A DNA stretch of 64,000 bases from assembly GCF_900206265.1 (NCBI RefSeq), contig NZ_LT907782.1:2418001-2482000 (forward strand), given 5' to 3'. The notes beneath the pieces were generated by a model. That model ran no database searches, had not been told where the DNA came from, and saw only the letters and a list, made by a program, of their open reading frames with translations. This document shows, piece after piece, positions 34,413-42,327 of this stretch (the stretch's first letter is position 1; the number at the start of each line of letters is the position of its first letter). This DNA comes from Nitrosomonas ureae. GTDB taxonomy: Bacteria > Pseudomonadota > Gammaproteobacteria > Burkholderiales > Nitrosomonadaceae. Position numbers and translations under genes: made by a program.

Positions 34413-35591
34413 CTATCGCATCCGAATTTCTTCTTGGTCAGCCATCTCCATTACTGTAGCTGCCGTTAATTGTCCATCCATGTTACCGTCCCAGGTGGCA
34501 TTGAACGGTAGTGTGTTTTGCACGCGTTTTGCGAGGTCGAGATAGGTTTGCAATGTCAAATCAGTTTGTGTGATCGGTATCGCAATCGCACGCGGATTCT
34601 GCAGAGCTTCATTAAGCAAGGCCTGATTGATGCGGGTCTGAGACCGTGAATCAAGCTTTGCTTTGGACGAAGCGCGAGAGGTGTTTAATGAATTCTTAAG
34701 TAATAGATTGTGATTACGCTTGTCGTCTTCCAAAATGGAATAGCTTTGCAAATAGAGTGTGTTTTCACGCCAGCCAAGCAAATGAGGTTGATTGACGACG
34801 CGAACCGGTGTGCCCACTGGGACATCGTTATAAATGAAGGCAATATCCTCGGGGTACATGCGTACACAACCGTGACTGCCGCGCAAGCCAATGCTCGGCG
34901 GTTTGTCGGTGCCATGAATCGCATAGCTTGGCCAGGCGAGTCTGAGGACATGAGCGCCCATGGGATTGTCGGGCCCCGGCGGTACGATAGCGGGGAGTGG
35001 ATTGCCGTTTTTGGCATGTTCTTTCCGAATGGAAGGCGTGGGTATCCAACTGGGATTCTTGTTTTTGGCCGTAATCCTTGTCATGCCTTCCGGCGTTTTC
35101 CATTCCACGCGCCCGATTCCGACTGGGTGTGTAATCACCCTTTGGGGTTCGCCCGGTTTGGTTTGCGGAAAATAGAACAGCCGCATTGCAGCAAGGTTGA
35201 TCACAATACCTTGACGCGGAGCATCCGGTAAAACGAATTGGGTTGGGATTACGACTTTGGTACCTGCTTTCGGTAACCAGGGGTCGATTTGGGGGTTGGC
35301 GCTGACGATTTCTTCATAACCCAGGTTAAAACGCCGGGCGATATCGGAAAGTGTATCGTCCTCGCGGGCAGTAATGATCTGTAATTTACCGACCACATCT
35401 TCACGGGCGGAATCGAAACTGTATTCATGACTTGCAATGGGCATCGGCAACGACCGAGCAACTGGATTGACTGATTGCGTCGATTGGGTTAGAAATGATT
35501 GACATCCGATCAAGAAGAAAAAGCTGCCGATAAAGCTGTATCTCAGAATATAATGCAGCAATGGTGGAAATGTTGGGATCATCCGAATCAT
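34413..35591 (-). CDS. LysM-L,D-transpeptidase lipoprotein
   Basis: 392 residues from the ATG at 35591. A signal region ('YSFIGSFFFLIG' then Cys) gives a lipobox. A LysM-type repeat lies at ~75-120 ('TAREDDTLSDIARRFNLGYE'), followed by the YkuD catalytic domain at ~130-265 with 'HGTDKPPSIGLRGSHGCVRM'. The nucleophile is the Cys of SHGCVR. These enzymes make 3-3 peptidoglycan crosslinks or attach lipoproteins to the wall. The C-terminal ~130 residues are an extension not covered by the catalytic domain. Codons before the ATG (a TTG at 35600) are also open. Confidence 0.9.
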   Translation of the reverse strand: MIRMIPTFPPLLHYILRYSFIGSFFFLIGCQSFLTQSTQSVNPVARSLPMPIASHEYSFDSAREDVVGKLQIITAREDDTLSDIARRFNLGYEEIVSANPQIDPWLPKAGTKVVIPTQFVLPDAPRQGIVINLAAMRLFYFPQTKPGEPQRVITHPVGIGRVEWKTPEGMTRITAKNKNPSWIPTPSIRKEHAKNGNPLPAIVPPGPDNPMGAHVLRLAWPSYAIHGTDKPPSIGLRGSHGCVRMYPEDIAFIYNDVPVGTPVRVVNQPHLLGWRENTLYLQSYSILEDDKRNHNLLLKNSLNTSRASSKAKLDSRSQTRINQALLNEALQNPRAIAIPITQTDLTLQTYLDLAKRVQNTLPFNATWDGNMDGQLTAATVMEMADQEEIRMR

Positions 35592-35771
35592 ATGGGTCAA
35601 AAAACAATAAAATCATCAATGGCTCGTCAATTTACAGGTTTTTTCCGCAAGGCTCAATCATTCTGCTGATCAATAGGAATTTCGTTGGTTAAAAGACAGT
35701 GCTGTAAAAATAAAATATTTCCCGAAAAATACTCGAAAACTACCAGAGAATCGCGCTTAACAGGATTGCAA

Positions 35772-36932
35772 ATGCACCATCAACCCGATTTATTTTCCAG
35801 TGAGATCAAAGATACTTCGCGGCATACCTCAGGTAATTCTGCGAATGCGCTTAGGATGATGGCACAGCATGATCATCTATCACCAGGGCAGCAGCGCTTT
35901 AACCGGCTACTGGATCGCATTGAGAAGTTGAAAGTACAATGGGTCGAAATGCAGATGATGTGCGATGCGCATCGTCCCGTGTACCACCAGATACTGACGC
36001 CGCTGCGTGAGCGCCATAGCCTATGTGTGCGGGAAATGGTGTTTCTGCTGGATAGCCGATTGCAGCGTAGAGGCCTAAGTGCACAGCAAGAACGTATTGC
36101 TGCAGCCATACTGTGCAATCTTAGTATGCAGTTGATAGTTCAAGGAGATGAAGAAATGAAAGCGCTGCATGACAAGTACAGCAGCGAAAGTTTGTCGCAG
36201 AAGGAGCAATCTGCCATGATGGATATGCGCGAAATGATGGAAGACATGCTGGGTGGGCCATTGACCGATGACGAATCCTTGGAAACTGTGAACGATGTAT
36301 TTGAAGCGGGTATGAAGCGTTTGCGCGAAGCGGAAGAGGTCAAACGGGAAGCGCGACAAGCTCGGATTCGAAAAAGAAAACCCAGTGCCGCTCAGCTCCA
36401 GGCTGAAGCCAATCAGAAGGCGGCAGAAACCACATTGCGCAAAGTTTTTCGTCAACTGGCCAGTGCTTTGCATCCTGATCGTGCCAGTGATTCCGATGAA
36501 CGCGACCGGAAAACAGTGCTCATGAGCGAAGCCAATGCCGCTTACGATCGTCGTGATTTGGTGGCTCTGTTACAAATCCAACTGCGTGTTGAACTAACGG
36601 ACACTGCATCCATTGCCAAAATGGCGGATGAGCAAATTGCTGCAATGACGTTATTGCTCAAACAACAAGCTCAGGAACTGGAAAGCGGATTGCAACAGCA
36701 GCGTCATGAGGTACGCTATGAATTTGGCCTCAAGTCCTATGAGACGGTGAGCGTGGCTAACCTTAATCGCAGTCTCAGGGCCGAGGAATCATTTTTTGAA
36801 AGGGAGTTGAGCGCGATGCAGCAGGATTTGCAGCAACTGACCGATGATAAATACTTCAAGCGCTGGTTAAAAGATCAAAAACAGTTATCCAAGGAACCTA
36901 GGGCGGACATTTTTGATGATTGGCGGTATTGA
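35772..36932 (+). CDS. J-domain (DnaJ-like) protein
   Basis: 386 residues from the ATG with AGGA 7 bases upstream. An upstream in-frame start at 35685 adds 29 unlikely residues. The protein is mostly charged helix. The J-like part lies near residues 230-275: 'TTLRKVFRQLASALHPDRAS' with the HPD tripeptide, then 'VLMSEANAAYDRRDLVALLQ'. The J domain is internal rather than N-terminal and is flanked by long coiled-coil-like segments. It probably works with an Hsp70 on a special client. The two DUF3467-like genes follow 200 bases downstream. Confidence 0.78.
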   Translation: MHHQPDLFSSEIKDTSRHTSGNSANALRMMAQHDHLSPGQQRFNRLLDRIEKLKVQWVEMQMMCDAHRPVYHQILTPLRERHSLCVREMVFLLDSRLQRRGLSAQQERIAAAILCNLSMQLIVQGDEEMKALHDKYSSESLSQKEQSAMMDMREMMEDMLGGPLTDDESLETVNDVFEAGMKRLREAEEVKREARQARIRKRKPSAAQLQAEANQKAAETTLRKVFRQLASALHPDRASDSDERDRKTVLMSEANAAYDRRDLVALLQIQLRVELTDTASIAKMADEQIAAMTLLLKQQAQELESGLQQQRHEVRYEFGLKSYETVSVANLNRSLRAEESFFERELSAMQQDLQQLTDDKYFKRWLKDQKQLSKEPRADIFDDWRY

Positions 36933-37137
36933 ATTTTCTCGATACGTCGTTGCAGTCCGGAGTGCTGATAACAGACGAAGAAAAATCCATATCTCCTTTA
37001 TAAGCGTACTGGAAATTTAAACACTACAGAGTTTCATATTGATGAAATCAGGCTATTATGTTGGGATGGAATGGGATTTTGAACATGTGCATGAGATTGG
37101 GATAATTTAAAATTGCATCATAATCGGGAGAATACCA

Positions 37138-37467
37138 ATGACTGAACAAAATAACGTGCCGATCGAGAATAAAACGGAAGCAGCCAGAAATCAGGCAATG
37201 CAGATTAATGTCAAGATGCAGCAAGGTGAGCATGCCGGTCAGCCGCTCTATTCTAATTTTGCTTCGATTCAGGGAGGGCAGGGGGTTGTGATTGTGGACT
37301 TTGGTTTTCTTGATCCCCAGACCATGAGCACGTTGAATCAACTGGTGCGTGCGGGCAAGAGAGTGCCGGATACCGTTGGCGCAAGGATGTCGTGCCGGAT
37401 TGCACTGAGTGTTGAAGCCGCACACAATTTGGCGCATCAGCTGAATCAATTGCTGCAAAAAAAATAG
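37138..37467 (+). CDS. DUF3467-like small protein, copy 1
   Basis: 109 residues; GGGAGA precedes the ATG. The core 'GQPLYSNFASIQGGQGVVIV' then 'DFGFLDPQTMSTL' and the end 'RIALSVEAAHNLAHQLNQLL' fit the DUF3467 pattern (Y-x-N, a D-F strand, and a final R-I-x-x-S-x-x-x-A-x-x-L helix). Function unknown. The next gene is a clear paralogue, so this is a tandem duplication. Confidence 0.68.
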   Translation: MTEQNNVPIENKTEAARNQAMQINVKMQQGEHAGQPLYSNFASIQGGQGVVIVDFGFLDPQTMSTLNQLVRAGKRVPDTVGARMSCRIALSVEAAHNLAHQLNQLLQKK

Positions 37468-37544
37468 TTGGGATTTCTCTGTCACGTTCAGGCAATTGAT
37501 GCGTGACTGTTTTATGTGATTGATTTTCTTAATTGGAGAAACGC

Positions 37545-38021
37545 ATGTCTGATGAGAAAGATATTGTGACTCAGGATAAAGATGAGATGACTCAACCGGC
37601 TACGAAGCAGATTGGTATCAGAATGTTGCCGGGCGAGCACACGAGTCAGCCGTTGTATTCCAATTGCTCGACTGTGAATGGTGGGCAGGGTGTGGTGCTA
37701 GTCGATTTCGGTTTCCTTGATCCGCAGAGCCTGAATGCTTTGAATCGAATGGCGAGATCAGGCGAAAAGCTACCGGATGTGGTCAATGTGAAATTGTCCA
37801 GCAGGATGGCAATCAGTATCGAGACCGCTCATCATTTGTCACAGCAACTGAATCAATTGCTTGGCACTCAGCTTTCGGCTGCCGTTGCGCAGCAAGGTCA
37901 GAAAAATACGAATGAACCATCGATGCAGACTGATTCGAGTGCGCTGGGAGAAGGTGGCTTGGATACTCAGAAAAACGATAAGAGTGGTTTCCGTTTTCCC
38001 TGGTCAAAGAAGACTCACTAA
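37545..38021 (+). CDS. DUF3467-like protein, copy 2, with a C-terminal tail
   Basis: 158 residues from the ATG with GGAG 6 bases upstream. Residues ~20-105 repeat copy 1 closely ('QPLYSNCSTVNGGQGVVLVD', 'FGFLDPQSLNALNRMARSGE', 'RMAISIETAHHLSQQLNQLL'). It then adds a ~50-residue polar tail ending 'GFRFPWSKKTH', which copy 1 lacks. The basic-aromatic end could bind a membrane or partner (inference). It is 77 bases after copy 1. Confidence 0.68.
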   Translation: MSDEKDIVTQDKDEMTQPATKQIGIRMLPGEHTSQPLYSNCSTVNGGQGVVLVDFGFLDPQSLNALNRMARSGEKLPDVVNVKLSSRMAISIETAHHLSQQLNQLLGTQLSAAVAQQGQKNTNEPSMQTDSSALGEGGLDTQKNDKSGFRFPWSKKTH

Positions 38022-38030
38022 TCATCATCA

Positions 38031-38071
38031 AGTCAATCAGATAATTGGGAACCGGGATTATCTGATTGACT
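38031..38071. terminator. Perfect 15-bp stem-loop between convergent genes
   Basis: AGTCAATCAGATAAT (38031-38045) pairs with ATTATCTGATTGACT (38057-38071) around an 11-base loop. There is no T-run, but the perfect stem 9 bases after one stop and 31 bases from the other fits a bidirectional terminator or mRNA end-stabiliser. Confidence 0.6.
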
Positions 38072-38102
38072 CAACAATTAAAACTGGTAATACAATTACT
38101 CC

Positions 38103-39116
38103 TTAGTCGTTCTTTTTACGCAATGGGATTTTCTTAAATAGCGGTATGAGAAATAATCCGATCAGTGCACCAATCAGCATTATTCCGTAATTTCTCAAAT
38201 CCGGGTCGGAAAAATTGGTCATTTCCAGTGTTAGTAAGTTCTTTTCAGCTTTGCCGGAAGGCTTATTAGAAACTTTCGGCAAATCCTCGGCTTCATAGCC
38301 ATCGTTGACATTATAGGGTGTTAGACCTGGAATGCTGGGGATGTCTTTTCCGCCTTTCCCCACCACTAATTGCGCCTTCATGCCTTTTTCCATGTGATGA
38401 GAAATATCGCAGTGCACCAGATAAGTGTCATCGGAGCCCGGTACGATGATCGTGCCGGATACGGTTCTAGGGCCAGTGACTTCCAGATGGAACATACCAT
38501 ATTTATAAAGATATTTAGGCAAGCCGTGCATCATGAATTGATGGCGAACACTATCCTCGTTAATAAAATGCCAGGTAACTTTCGCGCAGGGTTTCACGTG
38601 CCACTGTTGCTGATCAAACGCGAAAGCCGTGCCTGGGAATTTCGCAGAATACTTTCTGCCGGCCCGCACGGTAATTTCAACTTCTTCCGAAATACTTTGG
38701 CAACTGCTGGGAAGTTTGTCCAGGTTCTGCCCCATGATCATGGTGCCTTCGTGATCCATGATGTGATCGTCATCCATGTGATGATGGTGATGCATATCGC
38801 CATGATCCATAGCATGCGTATCGTGAGCACTGTGATCCATATCGTGATCATGCCCATGATCAGTATCATCCGCACCATGCTCGCCAGCATGATCGACTGC
38901 AGCGCCGGTTTTTGTGCTGATGCTGTGGCCACTGTGATCATGCTTATCCTGATCCATACTATGTTCGCTATGATCATGCGCATCATGATCCATGTCGTGA
39001 CCACTGTGATCTTGTTTTTCTTGTTCGCTGGATTTATCTTGCTGCTGCGCAGTTGCCGGTATGTTGAACGCAAGAATACCGGCAAGTAAGAAAATAATTG
39101 TTGTAGTCTTAGCCAT
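38103..39116 (-). CDS. Membrane-anchored cupredoxin with a long His/Asp-rich leader
   Basis: 337 residues. The signal peptide ends about 'FNIPATAQ'. Residues ~35-130 are very rich in His, Asp and Met ('DHSGHDMDHDAHDHSEHSMD', 'HGDMHHHHHMDDDH') and should bind copper or other metal ions. A cupredoxin domain follows at ~145-255 with likely type 1 ligands in 'NEDSVRHQFMMHG' and 'YLVHCDISHHMEKGM' (His, Cys, His, Met). The C-terminus has one membrane helix ('YGIMLIGALIGLFLIPLF') and a basic cytoplasmic tail. The start overlaps the stop of the multicopper oxidase gene (TAATG), so the pair is translationally coupled. An electron-transfer or copper-handling partner is the best guess. Confidence 0.85.
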   Translation of the reverse strand: MAKTTTIIFLLAGILAFNIPATAQQQDKSSEQEKQDHSGHDMDHDAHDHSEHSMDQDKHDHSGHSISTKTGAAVDHAGEHGADDTDHGHDHDMDHSAHDTHAMDHGDMHHHHHMDDDHIMDHEGTMIMGQNLDKLPSSCQSISEEVEITVRAGRKYSAKFPGTAFAFDQQQWHVKPCAKVTWHFINEDSVRHQFMMHGLPKYLYKYGMFHLEVTGPRTVSGTIIVPGSDDTYLVHCDISHHMEKGMKAQLVVGKGGKDIPSIPGLTPYNVNDGYEAEDLPKVSNKPSGKAEKNLLTLEMTNFSDPDLRNYGIMLIGALIGLFLIPLFKKIPLRKKND

Positions 39117-40825
39117 TATTGGTTACTCCCTTTAGGGCTTTTTAGGCGTGCGATTGCTGCTGTGGCGCTTTGTTTGATTTGTCCCCATCGGGCGAAAATC
39201 AAATAGATCAAAAACCCTGCCAGTAAGCCGTAAAGCGCATTAAGCAGCAAAGTTTGTGTCGCAGTATCCAAACCCGTACGTTCACCCGGAGATCCCAAGC
39301 TCGCCCATTCATCCAGATCCTGCCAGATGGGGAGCCTTCTTTCGAAGTATTCCTTAGTGAAATACTTGTTTAAATCAATACCAAAATGACTCACCTTCGG
39401 CATACCGTCTTTACCTAAATAGGATGTGTAGACGATCGAACTCATACTGCCGCCCTCGGCCATGCCGTCCGTGGTGATTCCTTTTTCCCGGTGGTCATGG
39501 ATCAGCCAGTCACCTTCGCCGTAGCTATGTTTGCCGTCATTGACAGTTTCCAGCTTCAGATCAAGTCGCTGTGCCGGTGCGATATCAAAGACATCGCGCA
39601 TGATCTGCGCCATCGGGTTGTGTTCCACGCCATCATAATGCGTGATCGTGGCATGATGGCCGTGTGTATGAACGGCGATCTGCTCGCCACCGCTATTGAG
39701 CAGCCGGAGTTTGATTTTTTGATCCGGTTCGACAATGATGAGCGATTCCCTGAGGGTATAAGGGAATGAAAGACCGTTCAGAGTAAAATAATCTTCGGTT
39801 GAGTCGGTAATGTCATAACGCCGGTTCATATCACGCGCAATGAGTCTGGGGTCGTTATGTTTCTGGATGATCTCGCCTAATTGCTTATCCATTGCGTGAT
39901 AGTGCAGATCGTACTCTTGATCGAACTGCTCACGCACCGCAACCGAAGGATGGCGCACATGACCTGCGCCGATATTCAGCGTTTGCAACCAGTTATTCGG
40001 TCTATTTTCTTCAACGATAATCATCCCGGCAAGCCCCATGGCCAAGTGGGTGTGGGTTTGTACGTGACAGTGATAAAACATGGTGCCAGGTTGGCGCGCC
40101 TGGAACTGATAAATACGGCGTTCGCCCGGCATCAGTTCCACTTCGCTGGTTTGCGGTACACCGTCTTGGCCACCGTGTTCGCCGTGCGAGAATGGGTGAT
40201 CAACGCCGTGCAGATGAATACTATGAGGGAAATAATGAGTATTCTCCAGTACGATTTGCACGATGTCACCGACTTCGACACGAATGACTGGTGAAGGTAA
40301 TCTCAACAGCGGATTCGCACGGATACTCTCGAAATTTTCAGTCGACATACCGCTCATCTTGGGCGCGAAAACCCATGCGCCGGGCTGTATACCGGGGGCA
40401 ATATCAAAGGTTGGAAGCACCCCGGGAAAATCGGGTGTTTTGCCGTTTAATTCCATGATTTCCAGTTTGATGATAATCCGGTCGGGATCACCATCGCCAT
40501 CCAGATCGTCGGTTTTGATGATGGCGTCTGGCGAGAGTCCCGTCTTCATCAGGGTATCCATCGAGATATTATTGGTTCCTTTGACCGCCGCTGCGATCCA
40601 CGCGGGATTATCCGGGCTGCAACCTGGAGATGCTTCAATTTTGACACCATCAATTTCCTGAGCTTCCCGCCATGCGGCAGAAATGATGGGATCGCACATG
40701 GGTTCAGCGGTTAATGCCGCAGGGTCAACTTTTATAGTTTCAGGTAACTTTAAGGATGCCTGAGCAGTCACTGCTGCCGACATCATGCAGAAAGTCAATA
40801 GGGCAAAAAAAATATGGACAGGCAT
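39116..40825 (-). CDS. Multicopper oxidase with a C-terminal membrane anchor
   Basis: 569 residues. A signal peptide (~1-22) is followed by a ~150-residue region holding a calcium-loop-like 'DDLDGDGDPDR'. Copper motifs come next: 'HSIHLHGVDHPFSHGEHG' near 205, 'MFYHCHVQTHTHLAMGLAG' near 255, 'AVHTHGHHAT' near 390 and 'WLIHDHREKGITTDGM' near 445. The HCH cysteine sits in the first copper domain and the last motif lacks Cys. This order of motifs resembles two-domain multicopper oxidases. A membrane helix lies at ~530-550. The ribosome site AAAGGTG precedes the ATG. It is the first gene of a two-gene operon with the cupredoxin. Confidence 0.85.
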   Translation of the reverse strand: MPVHIFFALLTFCMMSAAVTAQASLKLPETIKVDPAALTAEPMCDPIISAAWREAQEIDGVKIEASPGCSPDNPAWIAAAVKGTNNISMDTLMKTGLSPDAIIKTDDLDGDGDPDRIIIKLEIMELNGKTPDFPGVLPTFDIAPGIQPGAWVFAPKMSGMSTENFESIRANPLLRLPSPVIRVEVGDIVQIVLENTHYFPHSIHLHGVDHPFSHGEHGGQDGVPQTSEVELMPGERRIYQFQARQPGTMFYHCHVQTHTHLAMGLAGMIIVEENRPNNWLQTLNIGAGHVRHPSVAVREQFDQEYDLHYHAMDKQLGEIIQKHNDPRLIARDMNRRYDITDSTEDYFTLNGLSFPYTLRESLIIVEPDQKIKLRLLNSGGEQIAVHTHGHHATITHYDGVEHNPMAQIMRDVFDIAPAQRLDLKLETVNDGKHSYGEGDWLIHDHREKGITTDGMAEGGSMSSIVYTSYLGKDGMPKVSHFGIDLNKYFTKEYFERRLPIWQDLDEWASLGSPGERTGLDTATQTLLLNALYGLLAGFLIYLIFARWGQIKQSATAAIARLKSPKGSNQ

Positions 40826-41133
40826 ATATAGCGCACCTTTAAATTTTATTGAGCATTAAAAATAGAGTTGATCGAATTTGCACATTGAGTGATCGGAGCC
40901 GGTTTTAATGATCAGGATCAATTTAATAAGCCAGATCGAGAGGTACAAATACTCAACTGCGTATCCGGAGGCAGGTAAAATAATGCGGAATATCTTATCT
41001 TCATCTATGCAATACTTCTACATTGTTCGTCAAACTATCATTATAGATATTATACAGAACCCTATTATGCTTTTGTGGTTTTTCCATAATCTGATGGATG
41101 TTAAATTTATAACTTACTGAGCAAATTGATCGA
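40826..41133. other. 308-base divergent gap between copper and efflux operons
   Basis: AT-rich. A 70-codon ORF inside it has no ribosome site and no family look, so it was left out. Promoters for both operons are expected; none can be assigned with confidence. Confidence 0.4.
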
Positions 41134-42312
41134 GTGGCAATCTCTATTTTTTCAATGTTTTTGAATTATCCTTGTTTTTTAACGATTCTTAAAAAGAAAT
41201 GCGCTAATTCTTTTTACTATGGATTGGCGTGTTGTCTATTGGCAGGTTGTGGAGGCAGCGAGCCGGATCAGCCAACAGCCGGAACGAATCCAGCCATTGC
41301 GGTGACATTTATGGTTGCTGAGCCGGTAAATATGCCCATGAGCCTTGAAACAATCGCGCAAACCGAGGGTGCAAAAGAAATCGAAGTTCGCCCGCGTGTC
41401 GGTGGAATTTTACTTAAGCGTTTGTATGACGAGGGTGCGGCGATCGTAGCCGGACAGCCGCTATTTTTAATCGATCCCGAGCCTTTTCAGAATGCTTTGA
41501 ATGAGGCGGGAGCCTTACTGCGCGAGCAGGAAGTTCGGGTATTACGCGCCAGAACCGATGAGAATCGTCAAAGACAGTTGCTGGCGGAAAATTTTGTCAG
41601 TCAGCGCGCTCATGAATTGACCACAGCAGATCTCGCGATAGAAGAAGCTGCCTTGCAAGCTGCAAAAGTCCGCGTTCGGCAAGCGCAGCTCAATCTTTCC
41701 TATACTACCGTTAAAGCGCCTGTCAGTGGGATGACCGGGCGTGCACAATTTTCCGAAGGCGCATTGGTGTCCGCTAATAGCAGCCTGCTGACGACATTGG
41801 CGCAGCTGTCTCCGATATGGGTGCGGTTCAGTTTCTCTGATAATGAAGTTGCCAGGTTCGGCGGGCATTTGAACGAAAAGAATGTGCATAGTGTGCAAAT
41901 GATTCTTGCGGATGGTTCCGAGTATCAACAGACGGGCAAGATCAATTTTGCCGCCAGTAGAATTGATCCTATGCTCGGCACACAGCAATTACGCGCCACG
42001 TTTGACAATGCCGATCAGCGCATACTGCCCGGGCAATTTGTGCGGGTGCGGGTGACTGCCGGGGAATCGAGAACGGTATACGTCGTTCCCCAGGTTGCCG
42101 TGCTAAGCTCGGATTTAGGGCGCTTCGTTTATGTCATTGATGAACATAATGCTGTCGTTCAGCGTGCTGTTATCGCCGGAGATTGGATTGGCAAGGATTG
42201 GATCATTTTGGATGGATTACATGCGGGAGATCGGGTGGTGGTGGATAATCTCATCAAATTGTCACCCGGTAAAACGGTCGATCCGCAATTACGGGATGCG
42301 CCATCGTCATGA
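41134..42312 (+). CDS. RND efflux periplasmic adaptor (membrane fusion) lipoprotein
   Basis: 392 residues from a GTG; no good ribosome site is seen, and an ATG 7 codons later (41155) is possible. The lipobox is 'YYGLACCLLAG' then Cys. It has the barrel-lipoyl-hairpin order of HlyD/AcrA adaptors: 'IEVRPRVGGILLKRLYDEGA' (lipoyl half), a helical hairpin at ~115-165, 'NLSYTTVKAPVSGMTGRAQF' (lipoyl second half), and a beta barrel with 'LRATFDNADQRILPGQFVRV'. It links the inner-membrane pump to an outer-membrane channel. The pump gene follows 15 bases later. No TolC/OprM gene lies beside the pair. Confidence 0.9.
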   Translation: MAISIFSMFLNYPCFLTILKKKCANSFYYGLACCLLAGCGGSEPDQPTAGTNPAIAVTFMVAEPVNMPMSLETIAQTEGAKEIEVRPRVGGILLKRLYDEGAAIVAGQPLFLIDPEPFQNALNEAGALLREQEVRVLRARTDENRQRQLLAENFVSQRAHELTTADLAIEEAALQAAKVRVRQAQLNLSYTTVKAPVSGMTGRAQFSEGALVSANSSLLTTLAQLSPIWVRFSFSDNEVARFGGHLNEKNVHSVQMILADGSEYQQTGKINFAASRIDPMLGTQQLRATFDNADQRILPGQFVRVRVTAGESRTVYVVPQVAVLSSDLGRFVYVIDEHNAVVQRAVIAGDWIGKDWIILDGLHAGDRVVVDNLIKLSPGKTVDPQLRDAPSS

Positions 42313-42327
42313 TGGATAATCCGATCT

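Noticed and set aside
36935..36990. Possible fifth copy of the dispersed repeat after the J-domain gene
   Set aside because: Only short scattered matches (GTCGTTGCAGT, AACAGACGAAG) without the defining GTTGAAAAACTATC block.
38370..39089. 239-codon ORF opposite the His-rich cupredoxin gene
   Set aside because: It is the antisense shadow of the His/Asp/Met codons, whose reverse complement gives Met, Ile and Val runs; the real gene has a signal peptide and copper motifs.
40908..41120. 70-codon ORF in the divergent gap before the efflux adaptor
   Set aside because: No ribosome site, AT-driven composition and no family features; it covers the region where promoters are expected.
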